NCBI RefSeq assembly: GCF_016756615.1
Contig: NZ_AP023262.1
Location: 7,813,501-7,877,500, forward strand
Direction of reading: 5' to 3'
DNA: 64,000 nt
DNA from: Mesorhizobium sp. L-8-3
GTDB taxonomy: Bacteria; Pseudomonadota; Alphaproteobacteria; Rhizobiales; Rhizobiaceae
Shown here: positions 8,113 through 16,178 of the stretch, piece by piece
Position numbering within the stretch: position 1 is the first letter of the stretch
Layout of the letters: each line of letters begins with the position of its first letter
Made by a program: the position numbers and the translations under genes
Notes under the pieces: model-generated
What the model was told of the DNA's origin: nothing
Seen by the model: only the letters and a program-made list of their open reading frames with translations
Databases searched by the model: none

Positions 8113-8922
8113 CTATTCCGCTTCCACCACGATCCTGTTGCCGAAGGGTTCATTGGTGTCGAACTGGCCGAAGCGCGCGATCTCCTCTTCCGGCGGCGGC
8201 TCGCTCGACCATTTCCGGCTCGGCACCCAGCCGCACTGGCGCTTCAGCACGGCGGCATATTCGGCCCGTTTCAGCGCCGCGATCGACGGGTCGATGACGG
8301 GCACGCCGAGCTTCTTCTCGACATCGCGGTAGAATCCGACCTCGAGCGTGCAGCCGAGGATCAGTGCTTCCGCGAAATCCTCCTCGACGGCCTTGCGGCC
8401 GGCCTCGATCAGCCGGCGTTCGGTCTCGGCATGATCCTTCTGGAAGTCGTTCACGCCGAGCTCGACATGGTAGAAACCCGACAGGCGATGTTCATGGCCG
8501 TGCTCCCGCACGGTGCTCGCCATCTGGTGCACCCATTTGCGCCGGCCGACGATGATGCCGAAGCGGTTGGAGAGGCTGGCCGCGATCTCGCAGGAGGCGA
8601 CGCAGGGTGCGGTGATGATCATGTCGCCCGAGATCTCGCGGGCATCGTGCAGGGCGGTGTCGTAGAAGCAGCCGATGGCGAGCGCGTCGAAGCCCTCGCG
8701 CGCGGCGGCTCGCACGGCGCGGATGATGCCGCGCGTCACGATCGCCTCGTAGGACCGGTATTCGATATGGGTGAAACCGCCTTCGGCCGGCGGCAGCGAG
8801 GCAAGGTGGATCTCGGTGCCGGGCAGCTTGTGATCGCGCGCCATGTCGGCGAAGACCTGATCGTAGCTGCTGTCGCCGACAGGGCTCAGATACATGATCT
8901 TGATCGGTTTTTCCATGGGCAT
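8113..8922 (-). CDS. Aspartate/glutamate/hydantoin racemase-family protein
   Basis: 269 aa. The two catalytic cysteines of the family are visible as C85 (AIGCFYD) and C191 (LILGCTLEVGF), which act as acid and base on opposite faces of the substrate. A Gly-poor N-terminal strand, KIMYLSPVGDSS, matches the hydantoin racemase branch. The first ATG (8922) is preferred over the one two codons in because AGGAGG lies 5 nt upstream of it. With HyuA and HyuB next door the natural inference is racemisation of a hydantoin or N-carbamoyl amino acid, though arylmalonate decarboxylase-like activity shares this fold. Confidence 0.85.
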   Translation of the reverse strand: MPMEKPIKIMYLSPVGDSSYDQVFADMARDHKLPGTEIHLASLPPAEGGFTHIEYRSYEAIVTRGIIRAVRAAAREGFDALAIGCFYDTALHDAREISGDMIITAPCVASCEIAASLSNRFGIIVGRRKWVHQMASTVREHGHEHRLSGFYHVELGVNDFQKDHAETERRLIEAGRKAVEEDFAEALILGCTLEVGFYRDVEKKLGVPVIDPSIAALKRAEYAAVLKRQCGWVPSRKWSSEPPPEEEIARFGQFDTNEPFGNRIVVEAE

Positions 8923-8981
8923 GCACTCCTCCTGGGGTTTGACGCGTTTCGGTGCGGCGTCGCTTGATAGGGCCGGGTCGG

Positions 8982-9180
8982 CGCGAAGCTACCCCTCATC
9001 CGACCTCGCTTCGCGAGGCCACCTTCTCCCACAAGGGGAGAAGGGAACGCGCTGCAGCAGCGCTTCTGCCAAGCGTCGACGCCGGAGACTTGCAGAGCCG
9101 TTGAAGCCCGGCTCCGACCTTCTCCCCTTGTGGGAGAAGGTGGCCTCGCGAAGCGAGGTCGGATGAGGGGTAGCTTCGCG
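8982..9180. repeat. 63-bp perfect inverted repeat (palindromic doublet, copy C)
   Basis: Arms 8982-9044 and 9118-9180 are exact reverse complements over 63 bp, around a 73-nt spacer. The arms contain the CTTCTCCCACAAGGGGAGAAG hairpin core also found in copies A and F. It sits between HyuB and the racemase in the middle of the locus 1 operon, so it will fold into a very large hairpin in the transcript. Confidence 0.9.
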
Positions 9181-9202
9181 ACGACCTCCGGCGCGAGCCC
9201 TG

Positions 9203-10858
9203 CTATGCCACGCCGTAGACCTCCCGCGCCCTTTCGCGCGTGATCAGGCCGTTCTTGATATCCTCCTCGACGGCCGCGCGATCGCGTTCCTTCGGGTCTC
9301 CGAGGCCGCCGCCATTGCCGGTGACGACACGAATGACGTCGTCGGTGTGGGTGGTCAGGCCGGAGACGAAGGAGAAGCGCTCGCTGGAGCCGTCCTTGCG
9401 GATGACCTTCACATAGTTGGGCGAACCCTCGCGGCCGCCGTCGAGTGCCCAGGCCGGGAACTTCGAGCGGGTGTAGCCGGCCGTGAGGAAACCGTTGTCG
9501 CCGCGGATGCGGTAGTCCATGACGATACCGCGGCCGCCGGTGAACTTGCCTTCGCCGCCCGGCTCCATGTTGAGCTCCATGCGGTCGACCATCAGGCCGT
9601 TGCGGGCCTCGTTGATCTCGGCCGGGCAATTGTAGGTCTCGCCGTGGAAGCCGGAGAAGATGGCGCTGTTGCCGTCCCCTCGCTCGCTGGCGCCCCAACC
9701 GCCGAGCTGCGGCTCGATGATCGTGTACTGGCGACCCGTGTCGGGGTGGATGCCGCCGATGAAGGTGCCGCAGACTGAAGCGAAGTTGCCCGATGCCAGC
9801 CGCTCCGGCATGTGCTGGGCAAGGCAGCGCCACATGATGTCGTACACGCGCAGCTCGATCTCGTAATAGAAACCGATCGGCGCCGGCTCCTTCGCCTGGA
9901 ACACGGAGCCCTCGCGTGTCAGGAGCCGGATCGGACGGAACGAGCCCTCATTGGCCGGCGAATAGGGATCGGTCAGCGACTTGAAGATCATCTGGGCGGC
10001 GACCATGACGCCGTCGCGGCTGGTGTTGACCGGCCCGGTCGACTGGTCGGGATTGTCGCGCAGGTCGACCGTGAACTCCGTGTCGGAGATGGTGATCTTG
10101 ACGTTGAAGATGCGGCCGTCGTCCTGCTCCTCGGACAGCTCGAAAGTGCCCTTGGGCAGCTTGGCGAGCTCGGTGAGCGAGACCTGCTCGCCGAAATCCA
10201 TGAAGGACGACATGGCGTGCTCGAAGGTCTCGACGCCATATTTGTTGGCGATGTCGACCAGCCGCCGCGCGCCGATGCGGACCGAGGCGATGGCCGCCCA
10301 GACGTCGCCCTCGAGCACGTCGGGCATACGCGAATTGACCTTGATGATATCCATCACCGAGCGGATCGTGTCGCCCCTGGAGATCACCTTGATCGCCGGC
10401 AGCCGCAGGCCCTCCTGGAAGATCTCGGTCGCCTCGCCGGTGAGCGAGCCGGGCGCCATGCCGCCGACATCCGAATTGTGGGCGATGTTGGCCGTCCAGG
10501 CGATGATGCGGCCACCGGCGAAGACCGGCATGGCCACGATGATGTCGTTGAGGTGGGTGACGCCGCCATAATAGGGATCATTGGTGAGGAAGACGTCGCC
10601 GGGCTCGATGTCACCAGGCTTGTCGAACTTCTTCACCAGCACCTTCACGGCCTTGTCGAGAACGCCGATGAAGGCCGGGATGCCCGCCCCCGAAGAAGCG
10701 AGCTGTCCCTTAGCGTCGGTGATGCCGGTGCCCATGTCGAGCACCTCGTAGATGATCGAGCTCATCGCGGTCTTCTTCATCACCGCGAACATCTCGTCGG
10801 CCGTCGCCTGCAGCGAGTTCTGGATGATCTCCAGCGTGATCGGATCGGTCTTCTGCAT
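9203..10858 (-). CDS. hyuB: Hydantoinase B/oxoprolinase-family subunit (HyuB paralogue 2)
   Basis: 551 aa. An SD (GGAGG) lies 6 nt upstream of the ATG. It has the same landmarks as the first HyuB (IIYEVLDMGTGITD, FLTNDPYYGGVTHLND, IIEPQLGGWGAS, Gly-rich GNGGGLGDP near the end). It follows HyuA by 9 bp, so these two probably form the core heteromer that uses ATP to open a cyclic amide, or a related carboxylation. The substrate cannot be read from the sequence. The gene is followed by the 63-bp inverted repeat. Confidence 0.93.
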   Translation of the reverse strand: MQKTDPITLEIIQNSLQATADEMFAVMKKTAMSSIIYEVLDMGTGITDAKGQLASSGAGIPAFIGVLDKAVKVLVKKFDKPGDIEPGDVFLTNDPYYGGVTHLNDIIVAMPVFAGGRIIAWTANIAHNSDVGGMAPGSLTGEATEIFQEGLRLPAIKVISRGDTIRSVMDIIKVNSRMPDVLEGDVWAAIASVRIGARRLVDIANKYGVETFEHAMSSFMDFGEQVSLTELAKLPKGTFELSEEQDDGRIFNVKITISDTEFTVDLRDNPDQSTGPVNTSRDGVMVAAQMIFKSLTDPYSPANEGSFRPIRLLTREGSVFQAKEPAPIGFYYEIELRVYDIMWRCLAQHMPERLASGNFASVCGTFIGGIHPDTGRQYTIIEPQLGGWGASERGDGNSAIFSGFHGETYNCPAEINEARNGLMVDRMELNMEPGGEGKFTGGRGIVMDYRIRGDNGFLTAGYTRSKFPAWALDGGREGSPNYVKVIRKDGSSERFSFVSGLTTHTDDVIRVVTGNGGGLGDPKERDRAAVEEDIKNGLITRERAREVYGVA

Positions 10859-10867
10859 CGTTTCCTC

Positions 10868-12940
10868 CTACGCCTTCAGATGGATGTGGATGTTGCCGTA
10901 GCCGTCGACCTCGACCTGGTTGCCGGGATGGACGACGACTGTGGTGCCGGGATCCTCGACGATGGCCGGGCCGACGAAGCGCATGTTCGGCCTCAGCCTG
11001 GTGCCGTCATAGATCTTTGCCTTGTGGATGCCTTCCAGCGCATAGTCGACGTCGCGCTCGCCCTTGAGCGCACTCGCCGTGTCGGCCCCGCCGCCCTCGC
11101 GCTCCTTCATGGTGAGCTTGCCGACCTCGGCCGAGGCGACGAGATGGATGCCGACCATCTCGACGGGCGCGTCGAGCCTGTAGGTGTATTCGCGCTCATA
11201 GGTCTCGTGGAAGGCGGCCTCGATCTCGGAGAGGCGATCGTCGCTGACCTTGCCCTCGATCAGCACTTCCGTGGTGTGCTCCTGGTTCTGGTAGCGGAAC
11301 TTGCCGTAGCGCAGGAAACGCACCTTGCCGGGCTCGACGCCCTCGGCCGCGAACTGGGCCCTGGCGCGCTCCTCGCTCTCGGCGAAGACCGCTTCGATGC
11401 CCGATGCCGCGCCCTTCTTCAGGTCGGCGAGACGGGTGACGAAATAGTCGCGGCGCAGGTCGCTCATCATCATGCCCCAGGCCGAGAACACCGAGGCGCC
11501 GGCCGGCACGACGACCTTCGCGACGCCCAGCTCCTGGCCAAGTGCGACGCCGTGCATGGCGCCGCCGCCGCCGAAGACGACGAGGGTGAAGTCGCGCGGG
11601 TCATGGCCGCGGTTCAGCGAGACGAGCTTCAGCGCGTTGACCATGTTGTTGTTGGCGATGCGGATGATGCCGCGCGCCGCCTCGTCGGGACCGACGCCGA
11701 GCTTCTCGCCGACCGCCGTGATCGCCGCCTCGGCGGCCTTCATGTCGGCGACCACTTCGCCGCCGCAGAAATAGTCCTTGTTGATGCGGCCGAGCCAGAG
11801 ATTGGCGTCGGTGGTGGTCGCCTTGTCGCCACCGCGGCCATAGGCGGCGGGGCCGGGCACGGCGCCGGCCGACTGCGGGCCGACATGCAGCTTGCCGAAA
11901 TCGTCGACCCAGGCGATCGAGCCGCCGCCATTGCCGATCTCCACCAGGTCGACCACCGGCACCATGATGGGATAGCCGGCAGAGGTGCGGTCGCGTTCGA
12001 TCCAGTAGTCGGTCTTGATCTTGACCTCGCCGTTCTCGATCAGCGAGCACTTGGCAGTGGTCCCGCCGATGTCGAGAGCCAGCACGTTGCGCTTGCGGAT
12101 CAGCTTGCCGAGCTCGGCCGCGCCCCAGAAGCCCGACGCCGGGCCTGACTCGACCATGGTGATCGGGATCTTCGAGACCGATTCCAGCGAGTCGACGCCG
12201 CAGTTGGACTGCATGATGTAGGGGCTTTTCCTGAGCCCCTTCTCCCTCAGCCCGTTGTGAAGGCGGGAGAGATAGCGCTCGGCCGTGGGCTGCACATAGG
12301 CCGACAGCACGGCCGTGTTGGAGCGCTCATATTCGCGCCATTCGCGGGTGATCTGATGCGAGGACACCACCGACACGCCGGGCCAGAGCTTCTCGATCCC
12401 GGCGAGGGCGGCCTGCTCGTGTCCCGTATTGGCGTAGGAATGCAGGAAGCAGACGGCGATCGCTTCGACGCCTTCCTCCCTGAAATCGTCGAGGATGGCG
12501 GGAAGGCCGGAGAGATCCAGCGGCTTCAGCTCCTCGCCCTTGTAGGAGATGCGCCCCGGCAGCTCGCGCCTGAGATAGCGCGGCACGAAAGGCTTCGGCT
12601 TCTCGTAGTGGAGGTTGAAGAAATCAGGGCGGTTGCCCCGGGCGATCTCCAACGTGTCGCGGAAACCCTCGGTGGTGATCAATCCGACCTTGACGCCCTT
12701 GCGCTCGGTGAGCGCGTTGATGACCACGGTCGTGCCGTGGGCGAGGAAATCGACCGTTGCCGGATCGACGTTGCCCTTCTCCAGCACATTGAGGACGCCC
12801 TGCTCGAAATTCGGCGGCGTGGTGTCGGACTTGGCGGTGATGATGCGCGCTTCGCCGGTGGCGTGATCGGTCTCGAAACAGACCAGATCCGTGAATGTGC
12901 CGCCGACGTCGGTCGCGACGCGTATCGTCTTGTTGCTCAT
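10868..12940 (-). CDS. hyuA: Hydantoinase A/oxoprolinase-family ATP-dependent subunit
   Basis: 690 aa, normal for HyuA/OXP/acetone-carboxylase-beta-type subunits. The N-terminal actin-like ATPase domain shows VATDVGGTFTDLVCFE. The second nucleotide motif is VLALDIGGTTAKCSLI, and GNGGGSIAWVD and VVFGGGGAMHG are conserved in the family. The start overlaps the GAF gene stop by 4 bp, so translation is coupled. It is the only HyuA in locus 1, although two HyuB genes are present. Confidence 0.94.
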   Translation of the reverse strand: MSNKTIRVATDVGGTFTDLVCFETDHATGEARIITAKSDTTPPNFEQGVLNVLEKGNVDPATVDFLAHGTTVVINALTERKGVKVGLITTEGFRDTLEIARGNRPDFFNLHYEKPKPFVPRYLRRELPGRISYKGEELKPLDLSGLPAILDDFREEGVEAIAVCFLHSYANTGHEQAALAGIEKLWPGVSVVSSHQITREWREYERSNTAVLSAYVQPTAERYLSRLHNGLREKGLRKSPYIMQSNCGVDSLESVSKIPITMVESGPASGFWGAAELGKLIRKRNVLALDIGGTTAKCSLIENGEVKIKTDYWIERDRTSAGYPIMVPVVDLVEIGNGGGSIAWVDDFGKLHVGPQSAGAVPGPAAYGRGGDKATTTDANLWLGRINKDYFCGGEVVADMKAAEAAITAVGEKLGVGPDEAARGIIRIANNNMVNALKLVSLNRGHDPRDFTLVVFGGGGAMHGVALGQELGVAKVVVPAGASVFSAWGMMMSDLRRDYFVTRLADLKKGAASGIEAVFAESEERARAQFAAEGVEPGKVRFLRYGKFRYQNQEHTTEVLIEGKVSDDRLSEIEAAFHETYEREYTYRLDAPVEMVGIHLVASAEVGKLTMKEREGGGADTASALKGERDVDYALEGIHKAKIYDGTRLRPNMRFVGPAIVEDPGTTVVVHPGNQVEVDGYGNIHIHLKA

Positions 12941-13443
12941 GCCTGTCCTCCCTTGGCATCGCGCTGGTTGAGCAGAAGGCAGACGGCGCCGGGCAGCTTC
13001 AGCGCTTCCGCGGCCTCGACCTTCTCTTCGGTGTAGAAACCCTTCTCATGCAGGCAGTTGATGGTGCCGAGAACCTCGCCGCCGATGACGACGGGAACAT
13101 TGATGACGCTCTCGCAGCCGAGCGACCTGATGAGCTCGTGATCGTAGAACACTGCGGCGATGCCCTCGATGTCGTTGGCGACGAAGGTGCGCTTCTCCCT
13201 GATCACCTGGCGCGTCCAGTCCGTCTCGTTGGCCGGCTTGGTGCCGGAGACAGGATAGGCGTCGGGCATGTTGGAATAGATGCGGCCGGCCGTGCCGGTC
13301 TTGTGGTCGTGCGTCATGACGGTGAAGAGCTTCACGCCGACGACGTCGCGGGTGAACGCGCAAAGCGCATCGAAAGCGGCTTGCGGATCCGTTCTTTCGG
13401 CAGCGATGGCCTTGGTGAAGGAGGAATAGTCAGGCATCTGCAT
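12937..13443 (-). CDS. Small stand-alone GAF-domain protein
   Basis: 168 aa; an alternative start two codons in cannot be excluded. The gene overlaps the end of the upstream ATPase gene and the start of HyuA. The whole protein is one GAF fold: a central LFTVMTHD strand, then VANDIEG, SVINVPVVIGGEVLGTINCL. No kinase, cyclase or DNA-binding domain is attached. Two Cys residues (GCESV and INCLHE) do not follow the free-methionine-sulfoxide-reductase spacing clearly. A homologous small GAF gene lies in locus 2 (40464-40952), also with HyuAB and an M24 peptidase. Role unknown; ligand binding or an enzymatic GAF are both possible. Confidence 0.85.
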   Translation of the reverse strand: MQMPDYSSFTKAIAAERTDPQAAFDALCAFTRDVVGVKLFTVMTHDHKTGTAGRIYSNMPDAYPVSGTKPANETDWTRQVIREKRTFVANDIEGIAAVFYDHELIRSLGCESVINVPVVIGGEVLGTINCLHEKGFYTEEKVEAAEALKLPGAVCLLLNQRDAKGGQA

Positions 13444-14245
13444 TGGTCTTCTCCATAAGCCGGGCGCGCAGTTCCGCCTCGTCGGCGGTGACGACCGGTA
13501 CGGCGCCGATAAGCCGGCGCGTATAGGCGTGCTCGGGCCTGGCGAACACCGTCCCGGTCGGGTTGAGCTCGACGAGCCGGCCCTTCTCGAAAACGGCGAC
13601 GCGGTCGGCGATGTTGCGGACCACCGAGAGGTCGTGGGTGATGAAGATGTAGGTGAGGCCGCGCTTCTCACGCAGTTCGCTGAGCAGCTTCAGAACGCGC
13701 GCCTGCACCAGCACGTCGAGCGCCGAGGTCGGCTCGTCGAGCACCACGATCTCCGACTGGCAGGCGAGCGCGCGGGCAATCGCCACGCGCTGGCGCTGGC
13801 CGCCCGACAAGGCCGCGGGGCTGCGCTTGCGGAACTCCGCCGGCAGCCCGACTTCTTCCAGCAACTGGCCGGTGCGTTCGGCCCGGCCGGCCCGGTCGCC
13901 GATGCCGTGAACGTCAAGCGCCAGCCGCAGCGATGCGCCGATGGAGCGCCGCGGGTTGAGCGACGAGAGCGGGTTCTGCTGGACGAGCTGGATCGCGCGG
14001 CGATGGGCGAGGTCGCGTCGGGCCGGCAGCGCGCTGCCGCGGAAGGTGATCTCGCCCAGCGTCTGCGGATAGATGCCGAGGATCATATTGGCGATGGTCG
14101 ACTTGCCTGAGCCGGACTCCCCGACGATCGCCAGGCACTCGCCCTCGTGGACGTCGAAGGAGACGTCGTCGACGGCCCGGACTTCGCGCCCGGCCGTCCT
14201 GAAGATCTTGGAGACGTTGCGCAGGGAGAGCAGAGGATGGGTCAT
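13430..14245 (-). CDS. Dipeptide/oligopeptide-type ABC transporter ATPase (DppF/OppF-like)
   Basis: 271 aa. It has Walker A GESGSGKSTI, the Q-loop region, signature LSGGQRQRVAIARAL, Walker B IVVLDEPTSALD and H-loop ITHDLSVV. The C-terminal extension with PEHAYTRRLIGAVP is the oligopeptide-binding-transporter signature of this subfamily. It powers import through the two permeases encoded upstream, together with the DppD-like ATPase. Its stop overlaps the GAF gene. Confidence 0.93.
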   Translation of the reverse strand: MTHPLLSLRNVSKIFRTAGREVRAVDDVSFDVHEGECLAIVGESGSGKSTIANMILGIYPQTLGEITFRGSALPARRDLAHRRAIQLVQQNPLSSLNPRRSIGASLRLALDVHGIGDRAGRAERTGQLLEEVGLPAEFRKRSPAALSGGQRQRVAIARALACQSEIVVLDEPTSALDVLVQARVLKLLSELREKRGLTYIFITHDLSVVRNIADRVAVFEKGRLVELNPTGTVFARPEHAYTRRLIGAVPVVTADEAELRARLMEKTNADA

Positions 14246-14283
14246 GCGGGGCGCCTCTGCATGGATCGACTTGGCCCACTATT

Positions 14284-14463
14284 GCGCGTCGCTTTGCCCC
14301 CCTCTGGCCTGCCGGCCATCTCCCCCTCAAGGGGGGAGATCGGCAGCTTCGATGTGGGCGACATACCTACAACGTCGGCGATTGGCGAAAGCAGCCGCGA
14401 CAGCCAATCTCCCCCTTTGAGGGGGAGATGGCCGGCAGGCCAGGGGGGGGTAAAGCGACGCGC
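14284..14463. repeat. Palindromic repeat doublet, second family (copy D)
   Basis: Inverted arms with GGCCTGCCGGCCATCTCCCC end in GCGCGTCGCTTT (14284-14295) and its exact complement (14452-14463). The central spacer includes CGGCGATTGGCGAAAGC. A close relative is at 26441-26603. It lies between the two ATPase genes of locus 1, ending just before the DppD-like stop. Confidence 0.85.
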
Positions 14464-14465
14464 GT

Positions 14466-15347
14466 TCATCGTGCCACCTCCGGCTCGCCGTAGCCTTCAT
14501 GCACCACGAGCGGGTCGAAATAGGAGGGCGAGGCGTCCTCGATCTCGGGAATGCCGCCGCCGGTGATGCGCGGCACCGCCCGCATCAAGGCGCGCGTGTA
14601 GGGATGGCGCGGATTCTCGAACAGGCCTGCCGCCGGTCCCTGCTCGACGATGCGACCCTTGTAGATGACGTAGACGCGGTCGGCGAATTCGCGCACCACG
14701 CCGAGATTGTGCGAGATGAAGAGCACGGCCGTGTGGTGCTTCTCGACGAGGTCGCGCATCAGGCCGAGCGTCTGGGCCTGCACCGTCACGTCGAGCGCGG
14801 TGCCGGGCTCGTCTGCGATCAGCAGCGAGGGCTCGTTGGCCAGGGCCATGGCGATCATGACGCGCTGGTTCATGCCGCCGGAGAGCTGGAAGGAATAGGA
14901 GTCGAGCACCCGCTCGGGCTCGCTGATGGCCACGTCGGCGAGCGCCGCGGCGGCCTTGCGGCGGGCTTCCTCGACGGAAATGCCTGGCGCGACACGCCGC
15001 AGCACCTCGTGGAACTGCGCGCCGATCGTGTAGACCGGGTTGAGCGAGGAAGTCGGATCCTGGAAGATCATCGACATCCTGGTGCCGCGCAGGCCGTGCC
15101 GTTCACGCTCCGACAGCCTCGCAAGGTCGCGGCCCTCGAATTCGACAAGACCGGAGATCCGGGCGCTCTTCATGGCCTGCAGCAGGCCGAGCACGATGCG
15201 CGCCGTCACCGACTTGCCGGAGCCGGATTCGCCGACCAAGGCGACACGCTCGCCCTTGCCGATATGGAGCGAGATGCCGTGCAGCACGTCGACCGTGCCG
15301 GAATAGCTGCGGAAGCCGAGCTTGAGATCGCGGATGCGAAGCGTCAT
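14466..15347 (-). CDS. Dipeptide/oligopeptide-type ABC transporter ATPase (DppD/OppD-like)
   Basis: 293 aa. The start is at MTLRIRDLKLGF, overlapping the permease stop by 4 bp; the longer open frame runs into the permease gene. It has Walker A GESGSGKSVT, signature LSGGMNQRVMIAMAL, Walker B LLIADEPGTALD and ISHNLGVV. The C-terminal PRHPYTRALMRAVP is typical of the DppD/OppD group. It is paired with the DppF-like ATPase for ATP hydrolysis on the cytoplasmic face. Confidence 0.93.
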   Translation of the reverse strand: MTLRIRDLKLGFRSYSGTVDVLHGISLHIGKGERVALVGESGSGKSVTARIVLGLLQAMKSARISGLVEFEGRDLARLSERERHGLRGTRMSMIFQDPTSSLNPVYTIGAQFHEVLRRVAPGISVEEARRKAAAALADVAISEPERVLDSYSFQLSGGMNQRVMIAMALANEPSLLIADEPGTALDVTVQAQTLGLMRDLVEKHHTAVLFISHNLGVVREFADRVYVIYKGRIVEQGPAAGLFENPRHPYTRALMRAVPRITGGGIPEIEDASPSYFDPLVVHEGYGEPEVAR

Positions 15348-16177
15348 TGGTCGCCTCCCAGGATCTCGCGCAGCGCGTCGCCGACAAGGTTGAAACCGAA
15401 AACGGCGACCAGAATGGCCAGGCCGGGGAACACGGTCAGCCACCACGAATCCGGCAGATATTTCGCTCCGTCGGCCACCATGGAGCCGAGATCAGGCGTC
15501 GGTGGCTGCACGCCGAGGCCGAGGAAGGACAGGGACGAGGCGATGAGGATGACGAAGCCCAGGTCGAGCGTCATCTTGGTGAGGATCGAGGGCACGCAGT
15601 TCGGCAGGATCTCGCGGAACATGACATGCAACTTCGACGCACCGATGACCTCGGCGGCGAGCACATAGCCCTCCTCCCGCTCGGCGCGGGTGAGATTGTA
15701 GACGAGACGCGTATACCAGGGCCACCACATGGCGGTGACCGCGATCATGCCGTTGGTGAGCGTCGGCTCGAGCAGGCCCATCATCGACATGGCCAGGACC
15801 AGCGGCGGGATCGACAGGAAGACGTCGGTCAGCCGCATCAGGGCATATTCGACCCAGCCTCCGAGATAGCCCGCGGCAAGCCCGATCGTCACGCCGATCG
15901 GCACGGCGATCGCCAGGACCACCACCCCCAGGATCAGCGAGATGCGGTAGGCGTAGACGACGCGGGTGAAGAGGTCGCGCCCGACGAGATCGGTCCCGAA
16001 GATATAGGGCCATTCGGGCGGCCTGTTGAAATTGGCGAAGTCGACCACGGCGCCGACATGCTCCGGGAAGGGCGTGATGAAATCGGCGAAGATCGCCGAG
16101 AACACGACCAGCCCTATGAGCACCAGGCCGAGCAGAGACAGCGGGTTGCGCAACAGGATGAAGAGGGTGCGCTTCAT
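15344..16177 (-). CDS. Dipeptide-type ABC transporter permease (DppC/OppC-like)
   Basis: 277 aa integral membrane protein. An N-terminal membrane segment (LLGLVLIGLVVFSAIFADF) and the FGTDLVGRDLFTRVVY motif are characteristic of DppC/OppC/GsiD. About five further hydrophobic helices and the cytoplasmic EAA-type loop near VLAAEVIGASKLHVMFREI follow. The gene overlaps the ATPase start at one end and is separated by 1 bp from the other permease gene. Confidence 0.93.
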   Translation of the reverse strand: MKRTLFILLRNPLSLLGLVLIGLVVFSAIFADFITPFPEHVGAVVDFANFNRPPEWPYIFGTDLVGRDLFTRVVYAYRISLILGVVVLAIAVPIGVTIGLAAGYLGGWVEYALMRLTDVFLSIPPLVLAMSMMGLLEPTLTNGMIAVTAMWWPWYTRLVYNLTRAEREEGYVLAAEVIGASKLHVMFREILPNCVPSILTKMTLDLGFVILIASSLSFLGLGVQPPTPDLGSMVADGAKYLPDSWWLTVFPGLAILVAVFGFNLVGDALREILGGDQ

Positions 16178-16178
16178 G

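Noticed and set aside
9812..12148. A 778-codon open frame on the plus strand opposite HyuA/HyuB
   Set aside because: It is antisense to two clear family proteins, is rich in Arg, Asp, His and Gly as expected for GC-driven shadow frames, and shows no recognisable domain.
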